Assembly: GCF_022953055.1 (NCBI RefSeq)
Contig: NZ_JALJEJ010000010.1
Coordinates: forward strand, 1-64,000
Source: Mucilaginibacter straminoryzae
GTDB taxonomy: Bacteria > Bacteroidota > Bacteroidia > Sphingobacteriales > Sphingobacteriaceae
DNA length: 64,000 nt
Direction: 5' to 3'
How positions within the stretch are numbered: position 1 is the first letter of the stretch; each line of letters begins with the position of its first letter. The position numbers and the translations under genes were made by a program. Shown one piece after another: positions 34,294-42,711 of the stretch. Under the pieces are notes generated by a model. It had not been told where the DNA came from and searched no databases. It saw nothing but the letters and a program-made list of their open reading frames with translations.

Positions 34294-36600
34294 TTAGCTA
34301 ACGCCTTCCAAACTGATCTTTTCGCGTGCCTCCCTGGCGGCTGCCACCATGTTTTCGATGGCGGCTTTCGTTTCCGGCCATTTACGGGTTTTTAGTCCGC
34401 AGTCCGGGTTTACCCATAGGTTCTGCGCCGGAAGCAAGTCTGCTGCTTTGGTCAATAAGGATACCATCTCCGCGGTGGTGGGTACGCGCGGCGAGTGAAT
34501 ATCATATACTCCCGGGCCGATCTCGTTCGGGTATTCAAAATGTGCAAAGGCATGCAACAGCTCCATTTGCGAGCGGGAGGTTTCAATGGTAATCACATCG
34601 GCGTCCATCGCGGCAATGTTCTCTATAATGTTATTGAACTCGCTGTAGCACATGTGGGTATGGATCTGGGTTTTATCCTGCACGCCACCGGCGGTTACGC
34701 GGAATGCTTTTACCGCCCAATTCAAATAATGCGGGTGCTTGGCCTTACGTAATGGCAAACCTTCTCTGATCGCAGCCTCATCGATCTGGATTATACCGAT
34801 GCCTGCTTTTTCCAAAGCCACCACTTCATCACGAATGGCTAAGGCAATTTGGTTAGTTGTAACATCTCGCGGTTGGTCATCGCGAACGAAAGACCATTGC
34901 AGAATGGTTACCGGGCCGGTCAGCATGCCTTTCATCGGCTTGTTGGTTTGCTTTGCGGCGAAAGTGATCCAACGCAAGGTCATATCTGCGGGACGGCTTA
35001 CGTCACCGAAGATCACCGGCGGCTTTACACAACGGCTGCCATAGCTTTGTACCCAACCGTTCCTGGTGAAAAGGAAGCCATCCAGTTGTTCACCGAAATA
35101 CTCTACCATGTCGTTACGCTCGAATTCACCATGTACCAGTACGTCCAGGCCGGTTTCTTCCTGCCATCTGATGACGTCGATGGTGGCTTTTTCTATTGCT
35201 TGCTCATACTGCTCCAGTGTCAGGTCGCCCTTTTTGAATTTTGCGCGTAAAGCCCGGATGTCTTCTGTTTGTGGGAATGAACCGATAGTTGTTGTGGGAA
35301 ATGATGGTAAATTAAAACGTTCGCGATGCAGTTTCTGGCGTACATGGAAGACACTTTTGCGTGTGGCGTATTCTTCCGTGATTGCGGCAACGCGGTGTTT
35401 CACTTCCTGTTTATGTACCTTAGTTGAATTACGCCGGCTTTCAATAGCTGCTTTGTTGATCGCTAGCAGTTTGTTATTGCCTTCAACGATCTGCTTTAGT
35501 TCGGCAACCTCGTTTAATTTCTGTTTGGCAAATGCCATCCAGTTTTTGATTTCCGGGTCGATGGCTGTTTCACCATCTAGATCGAGGGGGCTATGCAATA
35601 AAGAGCAAGACGGTGCAATTATTACGCGGTTATTACCTAATTTCCCGGCTGCTTTGTTGACCAGGGCAAGGGACTTTTCATAATCATTCTTCCACACGTT
35701 ACGTCCGTCCACCACACCTAATGATAGGGTCAGGTTAGTTGGAAATAAAGCCAGTACTTCATCCAGTTGCTCCGGTGCACGTACCAAGTCGATGTGCAGG
35801 CCGGCTACCGGCAAGCCTATAGCCAGATGTGTATTATCCAAAAGACTTTCAAAATAGGTAGCTACCAGTAATTTCACGCCGCTCACGCGGTTAACGATGG
35901 CCCTGTAAGCAAAATCAAACGCTTCTTTTTCTTTTTTAGAAAGGTCAAGCGCCAATGTTGGTTCATCCAGTTGTATCCAGGTGGCGCCTTGCTGTTTCAG
36001 GCGGTTAATGATTTCAACATATACAGGTACCAGTTGTTTTACAAGGTCGATACGCTCAAAACCCTCCTCTTTTTCTTTACCCATCAACAGGTAGCTTACC
36101 GGGCCAACCAGCACGGGTTTTGCTTTTTCGCCAAGCAGTTGTTTGGCAGCATTATACTCGGCAAATACTTTTTCAGAAAATAATCGGAACTCCTGTTTGG
36201 CCGTAAATTCAGGTACGATATAGTGGTAGTTGGTATCCAGCCATTTAGTCATTTCCATTGCAGTAATATCCAGGCCGTCTTTCTGATAGCCGCGAGCCAT
36301 GGCGAAATACAGGTCGATCTCGCAGTTGCCTTTCACATCCGATAGTACGGGAGCGTAGCGCTTAGGGATAACGCCCAGCATCAGGCTCATATCCAGTACC
36401 TGGTCATAAAAGCTAAAGTCATTGCAGGGGATTAAGTCGATACCTGCATCCAGTTGGGTCTGCCAGTTTTCTTGTTTGATCTTTTGTGCGACCTGGTTCA
36501 GTTCCTTCAGATCGATCTTGCCTGCCCAATAGCTTTCACAGGCTCTTTTTAATTGTCTTTGACCACCAATGCGCGGGTAGCCGAGGTTTTGCGTTAGCAT
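34294..36600 (-). CDS. metE: Cobalamin-independent methionine synthase
   Basis: A 768-residue enzyme that moves a methyl group from 5-methyltetrahydropteroyl-triglutamate to homocysteine without B12. The start MLTQNLGYPRIGGQRQLKRA is the family N-terminus, so the ATG at 36600 is used. The N-terminal half has CNDFSFYDQVLDMS; the catalytic half has TTIGSFPQTEDIR, HGEFERNDMVEYFGEQL, IQIDEAAIREGLP, zinc ligands in HTHMCYSEF and the last zinc cysteine in NPDCGLKTR. It is controlled by the cobalamin riboswitch upstream: B12 should switch it off. A small stem (36635-36647) before a T-rich run in the leader may serve in the switch. Confidence 0.96.
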   Translation of the reverse strand: MLTQNLGYPRIGGQRQLKRACESYWAGKIDLKELNQVAQKIKQENWQTQLDAGIDLIPCNDFSFYDQVLDMSLMLGVIPKRYAPVLSDVKGNCEIDLYFAMARGYQKDGLDITAMEMTKWLDTNYHYIVPEFTAKQEFRLFSEKVFAEYNAAKQLLGEKAKPVLVGPVSYLLMGKEKEEGFERIDLVKQLVPVYVEIINRLKQQGATWIQLDEPTLALDLSKKEKEAFDFAYRAIVNRVSGVKLLVATYFESLLDNTHLAIGLPVAGLHIDLVRAPEQLDEVLALFPTNLTLSLGVVDGRNVWKNDYEKSLALVNKAAGKLGNNRVIIAPSCSLLHSPLDLDGETAIDPEIKNWMAFAKQKLNEVAELKQIVEGNNKLLAINKAAIESRRNSTKVHKQEVKHRVAAITEEYATRKSVFHVRQKLHRERFNLPSFPTTTIGSFPQTEDIRALRAKFKKGDLTLEQYEQAIEKATIDVIRWQEETGLDVLVHGEFERNDMVEYFGEQLDGFLFTRNGWVQSYGSRCVKPPVIFGDVSRPADMTLRWITFAAKQTNKPMKGMLTGPVTILQWSFVRDDQPRDVTTNQIALAIRDEVVALEKAGIGIIQIDEAAIREGLPLRKAKHPHYLNWAVKAFRVTAGGVQDKTQIHTHMCYSEFNNIIENIAAMDADVITIETSRSQMELLHAFAHFEYPNEIGPGVYDIHSPRVPTTAEMVSLLTKAADLLPAQNLWVNPDCGLKTRKWPETKAAIENMVAAAREAREKISLEGVS

Positions 36601-36754
36601 TTCTTTAGTGATTTTGATGAAAAAATGATTAAATGCTTGCGACAAGCTTGCTAACGTAAAGCAGAAAGGGCACACTGAGGCAGGAAGGCGTTAGACGCCA
36701 TAGGGGTTACATCAGATCAGACCTGTTGCTTTATTACGCGAAAGCATTGTCTAT

Positions 36755-36933
36755 CCGTAAAGAGGCAGGTATCCTGACTTGTAACATTCCTGCCGTCCTT
36801 CCCATTCTTTTTATAAACAGTGGACATCATCGGCAGAAACCTTGAGTGTTACTTACAGTTGCGCGACAGTTCGTGATTTACACACGATTCCCTTTTAATT
36901 TCTCGTCAGCGTTGACGGAAAAACCATTTACGG
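36755..36933 (-). promoter_or_regulatory. Cobalamin riboswitch of metE
   Basis: On the minus strand the aptamer is closed by P1 arms CCGTAAA (36927-36933) and TTTACGG (36755-36761). Inside are GGGAATCGTG, the core CTGTCGCGCAACTGTAA, CCACTGT, GGGAAGG and the B12 box AGTCAGGATACCTGCC (36764-36779). These are the conserved parts of the AdoCbl riboswitch, in the correct order. It precedes metE by about 155 bases. Confidence 0.96.
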
Positions 36934-37096
36934 TTTGATAATTACTCAAATAATTTATTCGGAACAAATTTATAGATTAAGGTTTAATCACTTGCATCGA
37001 TGCTGTTTTTTAGTGTAAAAAAATATATTTGATGACTTCGAAAGAAAAATCAACTTTGTAAACTTGTTTTGAACCCTTTCAAAAGTGTATTATTCC

Positions 37097-37561
37097 ATGG
37101 CTGAGCTACTTGATCCTATAGATCTGCAATTATTGCGCTTATTAAGCGAGAATTCCAATATTTCTACCAAAGACCTGGCTGCAAAGGTCAATCTGTCACC
37201 ATCGCCGGTATTTGAGCGCTTAAAAAGATTGGAGGCCGGTGGCTTTATTAAAAAATATATTGCAGTGCTGGATGCGGAGAAATTGAATTATGGCCTGATT
37301 GTTTTTTGTAACATCAAGCTGAAGCAACACGATAGGAGCATCGGAAGTGCATTTGTAAGCGACGTTATGCAGTTGAATGAGGTGGTTGAATGTTATAATA
37401 TTTCCGGCGATTATGATTTCCTGCTGAAAGTATATGCTAAGGATATGAAACACTACCAGGACTTTGTTTTCAATAAATTAGGTTCTGTAAAAAGCATCGG
37501 CAGTACGCACAGTACTTTCGTGATGTGCGAGAATAAAAATACGCACAATATTAACCTGTAG
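37097..37561 (+). CDS. Lrp/AsnC family transcriptional regulator
   Basis: A 154-residue regulator. The N-terminal helix-turn-helix reads DLQLLRLLSENSNISTKDLAAKVNLS and the C-terminal RAM/ligand domain includes VVECYNISGDYDFLLKVYAKD, typical of Lrp/AsnC. It probably senses an amino acid. Divergent orientation from metE suggests a methionine-related role, which is inference. The ATG at 37097 is chosen over a GTG at 37085. Confidence 0.9.
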   Translation: MAELLDPIDLQLLRLLSENSNISTKDLAAKVNLSPSPVFERLKRLEAGGFIKKYIAVLDAEKLNYGLIVFCNIKLKQHDRSIGSAFVSDVMQLNEVVECYNISGDYDFLLKVYAKDMKHYQDFVFNKLGSVKSIGSTHSTFVMCENKNTHNINL

Positions 37562-37765
37562 TCACACGAGGGGATCCAAGCAAATGTATCTCTTTACTTA
37601 TTTAGAGACGGAAGATATGGCGTGGAAACTGCAAGATGCTGAAACGTAAAATAACTTAAACGTTTCTATAAGTTAAAATTTGAGAGCGATTTGAACAGGC
37701 GATCTGTACTTTAGAGAAGCCAATCACTTCAACTGAATATTTAAGCGCTTTAAGGGGATCACATA

Positions 37766-38230
37766 TTAATGATTGTGAATATCGTGGTACGCAATCAGCT
37801 TGAGCAAAGTTTCTATCGTGGTTTTATATTTTTTCTCACCGGCCATTTCAATGTAGCCGTTTATTAAACCATCGAATTTGTTAATGGCATCTGCCTGAAA
37901 CTGTTTACCCTTTTCTGTAAGGTAAAGCATAGAAGAACGCCGGTCTGTTTTACTTTTTTTAGCTGTAACTAAACCACATGAAATCAGTCCCTTCACTATC
38001 CTGCTGGCTCCCTGCTTGGTAACGCCCATTCTTGCAGCCAGTTCGTTATTAGAAATGCCGGAAACATCAATATTCATAAAAAAGGGCATATACGTAATGT
38101 GAAATTCAGGTTCGCGTAGCGTATTCACATTTTTTTCCCCCCATTCATCAAGGGATCTTTTAAAGATGTAAAGTATCCTGAAAATATTATTTTCCTGCTT
38201 CCCTTTAAAATCCGCATTGTTGTAATCCAT
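37766..38230 (-). CDS. MarR family transcriptional regulator
   Basis: A 154-residue winged-helix repressor. The DNA-binding part is ISNNELAARMGVTKQGASRIVKGL followed by the wing SKTDRRSSMLYLTEKG. MarR proteins commonly repress divergent efflux genes and are released by small aromatic ligands. The next gene, divergent, encodes an efflux adaptor, and a perfect dyad lies between them. The ATG at 38230 is used; the frame to 38236 would start with TTG. Confidence 0.9.
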   Translation of the reverse strand: MDYNNADFKGKQENNIFRILYIFKRSLDEWGEKNVNTLREPEFHITYMPFFMNIDVSGISNNELAARMGVTKQGASRIVKGLISCGLVTAKKSKTDRRSSMLYLTEKGKQFQADAINKFDGLINGYIEMAGEKKYKTTIETLLKLIAYHDIHNH

Positions 38231-38371
38231 ATCCAAAAGTAATTTTTTTAAAGGTTACCGCACTACTGCCGCTCGCTATTGAAGCAAAAGCAAACAAATA
38301 TCATGTAACGACAATCGCTGTTTCAACTTGTCATTAAGTTGTAAATATAGTCAACAGTGATGACCTTATTG

Positions 38372-38391
38372 GTAAACAGTGTTTACTTTTG
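38372..38391 (+). promoter_or_regulatory. Palindromic operator overlapping a -7 promoter element
   Basis: GTAAACA-G-TGTTTAC (38372-38386) is a perfect dyad of 15 bases. It overlaps TACTTTTG (38384-38391), which matches the Bacteroidota -7 consensus TAnnTTTG. Binding of the divergent MarR regulator would block this promoter. The placement also argues for the ATG at 38440 as the start of the adaptor gene, because the longer frame would begin inside the promoter. Confidence 0.6.
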
Positions 38392-38439
38392 AAAAGTATT
38401 CTAAACGATTATTATTTCAACATCAAATTAAACACTGTC

Positions 38440-39525
38440 ATGTATTCACTTAGCAGAATAAGAAAAACCGCTGTGCCGACAACAGCGATCACCATAGCCG
38501 TTCTTGCACTGTATACCTGCGGGGGGCATCCCGGGCAGGGGCCGGGCGGTTTTCCCGGGGCGATGGGTCCGCAAGAGCCTCAACCTTACCCGGTTTTTAC
38601 GGCAACCACGCATACCGCAACGTTAAATACAGATTATCCGGCAACTTTACAGGGCGAACAAAACATCGACATCCGTCCGAAAATAGACGGCTTTGTGGAA
38701 AAGATCTATATTGATGAGGGGGCAACCGTTAAAAAAGGACAGCTGCTTTTCACAATCAGCGCCCCACAATACCAACATGACGTTAACAATGCAGCAGCAG
38801 CGGTTAACAGCGCAAAGGCAGATCTGAATAGCGCTCAATTACAAGTAGAAAAAACCAAACCACTTGTAGACAAAGGCATTATCAGTAATTACGAACTGCA
38901 ATCAGACGAAGATAATCTGCAAATCAAAAAGGCCGCCTTGGTACAGGCACAGGCAACTTTGGCAACAGCAAAAACAAACCTGGCTTATACCATGATCACC
39001 AGCCCGGTGAATGGTGTCGCAGGAACAATTCCGTACAAAATCGGTAGCCTGGTAAGCAGTACCAGTACACAACCGTTAACTACCATATCCAATATCGGAA
39101 AGGTATATGCTTATTTCTCGCTGAATGAAAAGCAGCTGCTTGATTTCAGCCGCAACATAAAAGGCAATACTATGGCCGAAAAACTGGGTAATACGCCCGC
39201 TGTAGCGCTAATCCTTTCAGACGGCAGCAGCTACCCGGAAAAAGGGAGGTTAGAAACCGTAAGCGGATTACTAAATACAGAAACAGGATCTGCCAGTTTC
39301 AGAGCGGGTTTCGCCAACCCTTCCGGCTTATTGCATAGTGGCAGCAGTGCATTGGTTAGGATACCTCAATTGGTAAAAGATGCCGTTCTGATCCCTCAAA
39401 AATCTGTATATGAGCTGCAGGGCAAGCACTTTGTTTATGTGGTTGGCGCAGATAATGCTGTAAAAAGTACAGAGGTTACCGTAATGGACCTCACAGCCGG
39501 CCAGTTTTATGTAGTAAACATCTAA
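38440..39525 (+). CDS. RND efflux periplasmic adaptor, C-terminally truncated
   Basis: A 361-residue membrane fusion protein. Following the N-terminal helix is a possible lipobox (ALYTC), then a Gly/Pro-rich linker, the lipoyl half motifs (IDGFVEKIYIDEGATVKKGQLLF), an alpha hairpin (about 95-160) and beta-barrel with NIGKVYAYFSLNE and AVLIPQKSVYELQGKHFVYVV. Full-length relatives continue past TAGQFYVV with a SGLK-GD-VV-EG strand; here the frame ends NI-stop. No RND pump or outer-membrane channel follows. It may be non-functional or work with a pump encoded elsewhere. Confidence 0.82.
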   Translation: MYSLSRIRKTAVPTTAITIAVLALYTCGGHPGQGPGGFPGAMGPQEPQPYPVFTATTHTATLNTDYPATLQGEQNIDIRPKIDGFVEKIYIDEGATVKKGQLLFTISAPQYQHDVNNAAAAVNSAKADLNSAQLQVEKTKPLVDKGIISNYELQSDEDNLQIKKAALVQAQATLATAKTNLAYTMITSPVNGVAGTIPYKIGSLVSSTSTQPLTTISNIGKVYAYFSLNEKQLLDFSRNIKGNTMAEKLGNTPAVALILSDGSSYPEKGRLETVSGLLNTETGSASFRAGFANPSGLLHSGSSALVRIPQLVKDAVLIPQKSVYELQGKHFVYVVGADNAVKSTEVTVMDLTAGQFYVVNI

Positions 39526-39599
39526 TTAACAGCCACTTAAGTCGGGCTCGATCAGAAAGTGTTTCCGCTATTGAAGAATTCGAAAAGTTCTCGGCGATA

Positions 39600-39905
39600 A
39601 TGTTCGGCGCAAGTTTAATCATATCACCGTTTTTGCTGACAGACATCATGCTTTATTACAAAGGATTTTACGACAACTTAAGAAAGGATATCGATACCAA
39701 ACTGGGCGATTTTTTAGTTCAGAACCTTACTCGCGGTGTAAATGAGGGATATTACAACGCGCTAATCGACAAGGCGGAGTCGATTAGCTGGTATACCTGG
39801 CAATTGAAACACTTGTCGACCGATATAAGTGTGGATAATGAAGAACGTAAGCGGTTATTTGCCCTGACAGACAAGGTTTATCGATGCTATTTAACTTCCT
39901 GTTAG
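39600..39905 (+). CDS. Hypothetical protein after the truncated adaptor
   Basis: A 101-residue frame that I do not recognise. A hydrophobic start (MFGASLIISPFLLTDIML) is followed by a helical, charged part with VQNLTRGVNEGYYNALIDKA and DNEERKRLFALTDK. The open frame reaches further upstream without a start codon and that part also looks helical (SAIEEFEKFSAI), so this may be the remains of a larger gene cut at the same breakpoint as the adaptor. Confidence 0.35.
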   Translation: MFGASLIISPFLLTDIMLYYKGFYDNLRKDIDTKLGDFLVQNLTRGVNEGYYNALIDKAESISWYTWQLKHLSTDISVDNEERKRLFALTDKVYRCYLTSC

Positions 39906-40293
39906 TAATAAAAAGGTGTCTCTATGCTTAGTATGGAAACGCTTTTTAATTATTTACCTATGTAGTTTCAGTTCTACCATTCCTGGTATTTAGTAAAGAA
40001 TAAAAGTATGCTGTGGTAATATTTAAATAAGATAATTTTTATTTAAAATATTTATTTATATTGCATATATTATAAACCTAATCATATGGAAATCAGTGGG
40101 ATTTCGCTGTTCCTGATATTTTTTGCTTTTACATGGGATTTTTATGTTTCATATATTGAAACGTCACCCCTTTGCGCTAATTTCATTGTTTGTAGCCTCA
40201 TCTATAGTGTTTTTGAAAACAAGCGCTTATTTATAAATAAGGCATTTTTTAAAATAATATCCATTCCTATTTATCACATAATTCATCCTTATC
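39906..40293. other. AT-rich intergenic region
   Basis: These 388 bases are very AT-rich. A frame starting at 40086 overlaps the next gene and is hydrophobic only because of base composition, so I do not call it. The promoter of the cytochrome-like lipoprotein gene must lie here, but no element is clear. Confidence 0.4.
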
Positions 40294-41757
40294 ATGAAAA
40301 AGCTAATCACAATTTTATGCTTGCTTATTGCAGTGAGTGCAATAGCATTAATTACCAGGTGCAAAACAGGCCAAACCGGAAAGCAACCTACCGACACCAC
40401 GATTACTGCAGTTGATCTTCCGACGAACATCGTCCCGGGTTTTAACTTTCCGGAAGATTCCTCTACAATTTATAACTGGGTGAAAGGTACACCGCCAGAT
40501 ACGGTAAGCATGCTAAACCATGCCTGGGGTATTTGGGCCGGGCTTACCGCTCAGTCAGGGCAAACTTTTGGTAGCGATAGTCTATTGGTTTATCAAACGT
40601 GGCTGGGCATAGGGGGCATACAAAATCTTATTTTCAATAATATAACCAGTAATAAGGGGATGCGTACCCATACCAGCCCGGTGCTGCTTAGTAAACCCAG
40701 GCAATTTTTTGATGCAATTAAATTTGCATCGAAAAAATTAAAAGCAATTCCTTTTGTTGACACAAACTTTATACAATGGGTTGCTGTCGCTTATAACCCG
40801 CAAGCCGTCAGTCACGTAGTTTCTAATTCGTTGTTTAAAGCTTCAGTTATTGATTCTCTTCAACGGAATCATATCGGATCAATACCTCAGTTCCCGCCCA
40901 ATGCACTTACGATTAAACCCGTGTACCTGATTGCAAAACCGGGAGATAAAGCCGTACGTATCCCGGTATGGCCGGGACCTCGGACTACCCCGAATGGTTT
41001 TCCACCACAATCATGGAACAATTACGTATGGGTAGACCTAAGCGGGAAGGTTGTTCCTTCAGGTCGGCACCTTAAACCTGCAGATTCCACCGCAAATGCA
41101 GCTCAAATTCTCGCTGCTACCTGTAGTGTTAACGATTTTATTCATTTTAAGCTGGATTCTAATATGGCCGCTTATATGAACCAGCAACAAGGGGTTCAAG
41201 GTATTGTCGCTAAAGCTGGGGATGTTGCATTGCTGGTTGCAATGCACGTAACCACAAAGGAAATTAATAACTGGACGTGGGAAACTTATTATTGGGCGCC
41301 AGACCCTGATAACCCTTTGGAGCCCAGTTCACCAGTTGCTGCTAAGTTAAGACCGGCTCAACTGAAGGGAGCTTCCCGGCACTACGCTGTAGGAGTCGCT
41401 TATGCCATGGTTCAACCTAATCAACCAATTAGTGGAGGTACCAATAAGGGAGCCAGCCCTATCTTTACATATAATCCCTATCTGGAAGCGGGATTCGGAC
41501 CAGCTACGTTTAACCTAAGCAACCAGTTAAACCCTAATTTTAAATATGGTATACAAACCAATTGTATGAGTTGCCATGCACTCGCTGATAATGCTAAAAC
41601 TGATAACAGCTTTTACAGTGCTGACCAATATATCAGTCTGAACGATACGGCTATATTCAAGAACTACGTTAGATATGACTTTGCATGGTCTTTCCAGGTA
41701 GGTGTCGAGAAAGATTTCTCAAAGCTTAAGGAATCCAGGTTCGAAAAGCTCAAATAA
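40294..41757 (+). CDS. Predicted lipoprotein with one CxxCH heme motif
   Basis: A 487-residue exported protein. The N-terminus MKKLITILCLLIAVSAIALI followed by TRC gives a lipobox-like site. Near residue 426 the sequence QTNCMSCHALAD contains a single CxxCH c-type heme-binding motif, and later methionines or histidines could be the second ligand. The rest shows no known domain to me, though WGIWAGLTAQSGQ and WTWETYYWAPDPDNP look structured and may be family blocks. A surface or periplasmic electron carrier is possible. It stands alone between decayed DNA regions. Confidence 0.72.
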   Translation: MKKLITILCLLIAVSAIALITRCKTGQTGKQPTDTTITAVDLPTNIVPGFNFPEDSSTIYNWVKGTPPDTVSMLNHAWGIWAGLTAQSGQTFGSDSLLVYQTWLGIGGIQNLIFNNITSNKGMRTHTSPVLLSKPRQFFDAIKFASKKLKAIPFVDTNFIQWVAVAYNPQAVSHVVSNSLFKASVIDSLQRNHIGSIPQFPPNALTIKPVYLIAKPGDKAVRIPVWPGPRTTPNGFPPQSWNNYVWVDLSGKVVPSGRHLKPADSTANAAQILAATCSVNDFIHFKLDSNMAAYMNQQQGVQGIVAKAGDVALLVAMHVTTKEINNWTWETYYWAPDPDNPLEPSSPVAAKLRPAQLKGASRHYAVGVAYAMVQPNQPISGGTNKGASPIFTYNPYLEAGFGPATFNLSNQLNPNFKYGIQTNCMSCHALADNAKTDNSFYSADQYISLNDTAIFKNYVRYDFAWSFQVGVEKDFSKLKESRFEKLK

Positions 41758-41770
41758 GACTATTTATCCC

Positions 41771-41805
41771 ATAGCAGAGAGCAGTTATTAGCTGCTCTCC
41801 GCTAT
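41771..41805. repeat. Stable hairpin after the heme lipoprotein gene
   Basis: ATAGC-a-GAGAGCAG pairs with CTGCTCTC-c-GCTAT around a 7-base loop, 13 pairs with one mismatch. It lies 13 bases past the stop but lacks a T-run on the plus strand, so termination is uncertain. Confidence 0.6.
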
Positions 41806-41969
41806 AAAAAGTATACTCAAGATTATAATCAGTAACCTTATACGCCTTCTTATAGCTTCCTTAAAGTTTACAAGTGTAATCGAGCAGTAAGCCTGTTTAA
41901 TTTGCACTTTCAATGCCACCGGAAGTTAAGCCAGTAGCAAAGTGCCGCTTCAACTCCTGATAGGCAATG

Positions 41970-42259
41970 TCTTTCTTTGCAAATTATACAAATACGCGAA
42001 AATAAGCGGGAGAAGAAACTGGACAGCTTTATGTCCGCGATATGGTAGCTTCGGTAACCCGGCCATTGAAAGAGTTAAAAGGTATGAAGAGAGTTTATCT
42101 GCAGCACGGTGAAACTAAAACCATCAGTTTTAACATTACCCTGGATGAGTTGAAGTTCGATGATATTATATGAGCTACGCAACAGAACCCGGCGATTTCA
42201 AGATATTTATCGGTACCAGTTCGCAACAGATGCAGGAAGCTGCTTTTAAGCTACAGTAG
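41970..42259 (+). pseudogene. Remnant of a glycoside hydrolase family 3 gene (C-terminal end)
   Basis: Frame 41970-42171 reads FFANYTNTRK, a TAA stop at 42003, then AGEETGQLYVRDMVASV, TRPLKELKGM and LQHGETKTISFNITLDELKF. This is the fibronectin type III-like C-terminal domain of BglX-type beta-glucosidases. After a TGA at 42171 the match resumes in another frame from 42170: SYATEPGDFKIFIGTSS to a TAG at 42257. So the piece has an internal stop and a frameshift, and the catalytic domains are gone. A terminator follows directly. The leftover upstream bases (41806-41969) hold nothing I can name. Confidence 0.85.
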
Positions 42260-42274
42260 CAGTTCAATAATTGT

Positions 42275-42309
42275 AAAGCGCTTTATACCAGGTATAGAAG
42301 CGCTTTTTT
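42275..42309 (+). terminator. Terminator inherited from the lost GH3 gene
   Basis: AAAGCGCTTTATACC pairs with GGTATAGAAGCGCTTT (one bulged base) and is followed by a run of T on the plus strand. It lies 16 bases after the GH3 remnant and just beyond the end of the convergent SMR gene. Confidence 0.85.
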
Positions 42310-42323
42310 GTATACATGAAATT

Positions 42324-42701
42324 TTATTGTTTCATCCCCGTCAGAAACCGAAGGCCGAGGATACCCGTCATGATCAGTGAGAGAAATAACAGTTCTAATA
42401 AGGTGGTTTTCTGTTTAAGAAAAAAGGTTTCGCTAAGTTTGATTAATACCAGGGTCATGCCGGTCCACACAGCGTAAGCAGTTGCGGTAGACACGCTTTT
42501 TGTAGCGAGTGAAAAAAAGTAAACGTTTCCTACACCAAAAACAATATACCCAAGAAACGGCAGCAGAATAGGCAATCCGTAATTTGGGGTGTAGAAGTTA
42601 TTAAAGCGTAAGGTCTTCAACTCGCTGAAGGTCATTAGCTTTAGCGAGAATGTCCATGCAGTTTCAAATACCGCTGCAATAAGTATAAATATCCAGGCCA
42701 A
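42324..42701 (-). CDS. Small multidrug resistance (SMR)/EmrE-like transporter
   Basis: A 125-residue protein with four hydrophobic helices. The essential glutamate is E13 in LIAAVFETAWTFSLK, and TAYAVWTGMTLVLIKLSE is the family block of helix 3. The start is a TTG at 42701, decided by family alignment: the next methionine would remove helix 1 and the glutamate. It is the last gene of the nine-gene sugar operon, ten bases after the hydroxylase gene. Substrate could be a cationic drug or an operon product. Confidence 0.85.
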   Translation of the reverse strand: MAWIFILIAAVFETAWTFSLKLMTFSELKTLRFNNFYTPNYGLPILLPFLGYIVFGVGNVYFFSLATKSVSTATAYAVWTGMTLVLIKLSETFFLKQKTTLLELLFLSLIMTGILGLRFLTGMKQ

Positions 42702-42711
42702 TTTTTAAAAG

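Noticed and set aside
36601..36675. N-terminal extension of MetE (25 codons)
   Set aside because: It lies in the riboswitch leader and the family N-terminus begins at the ATG at 36600.
40086..40415. 109-codon hydrophobic frame before the heme lipoprotein
   Set aside because: It overlaps the lipoprotein gene by 120 bases and its hydrophobicity follows from AT-rich DNA.
41830..41969. Minus-strand reading KDIAYQELKRHFATG upstream of the GH3 remnant
   Set aside because: Looks protein-like over a short stretch but I could not assign it to any family.
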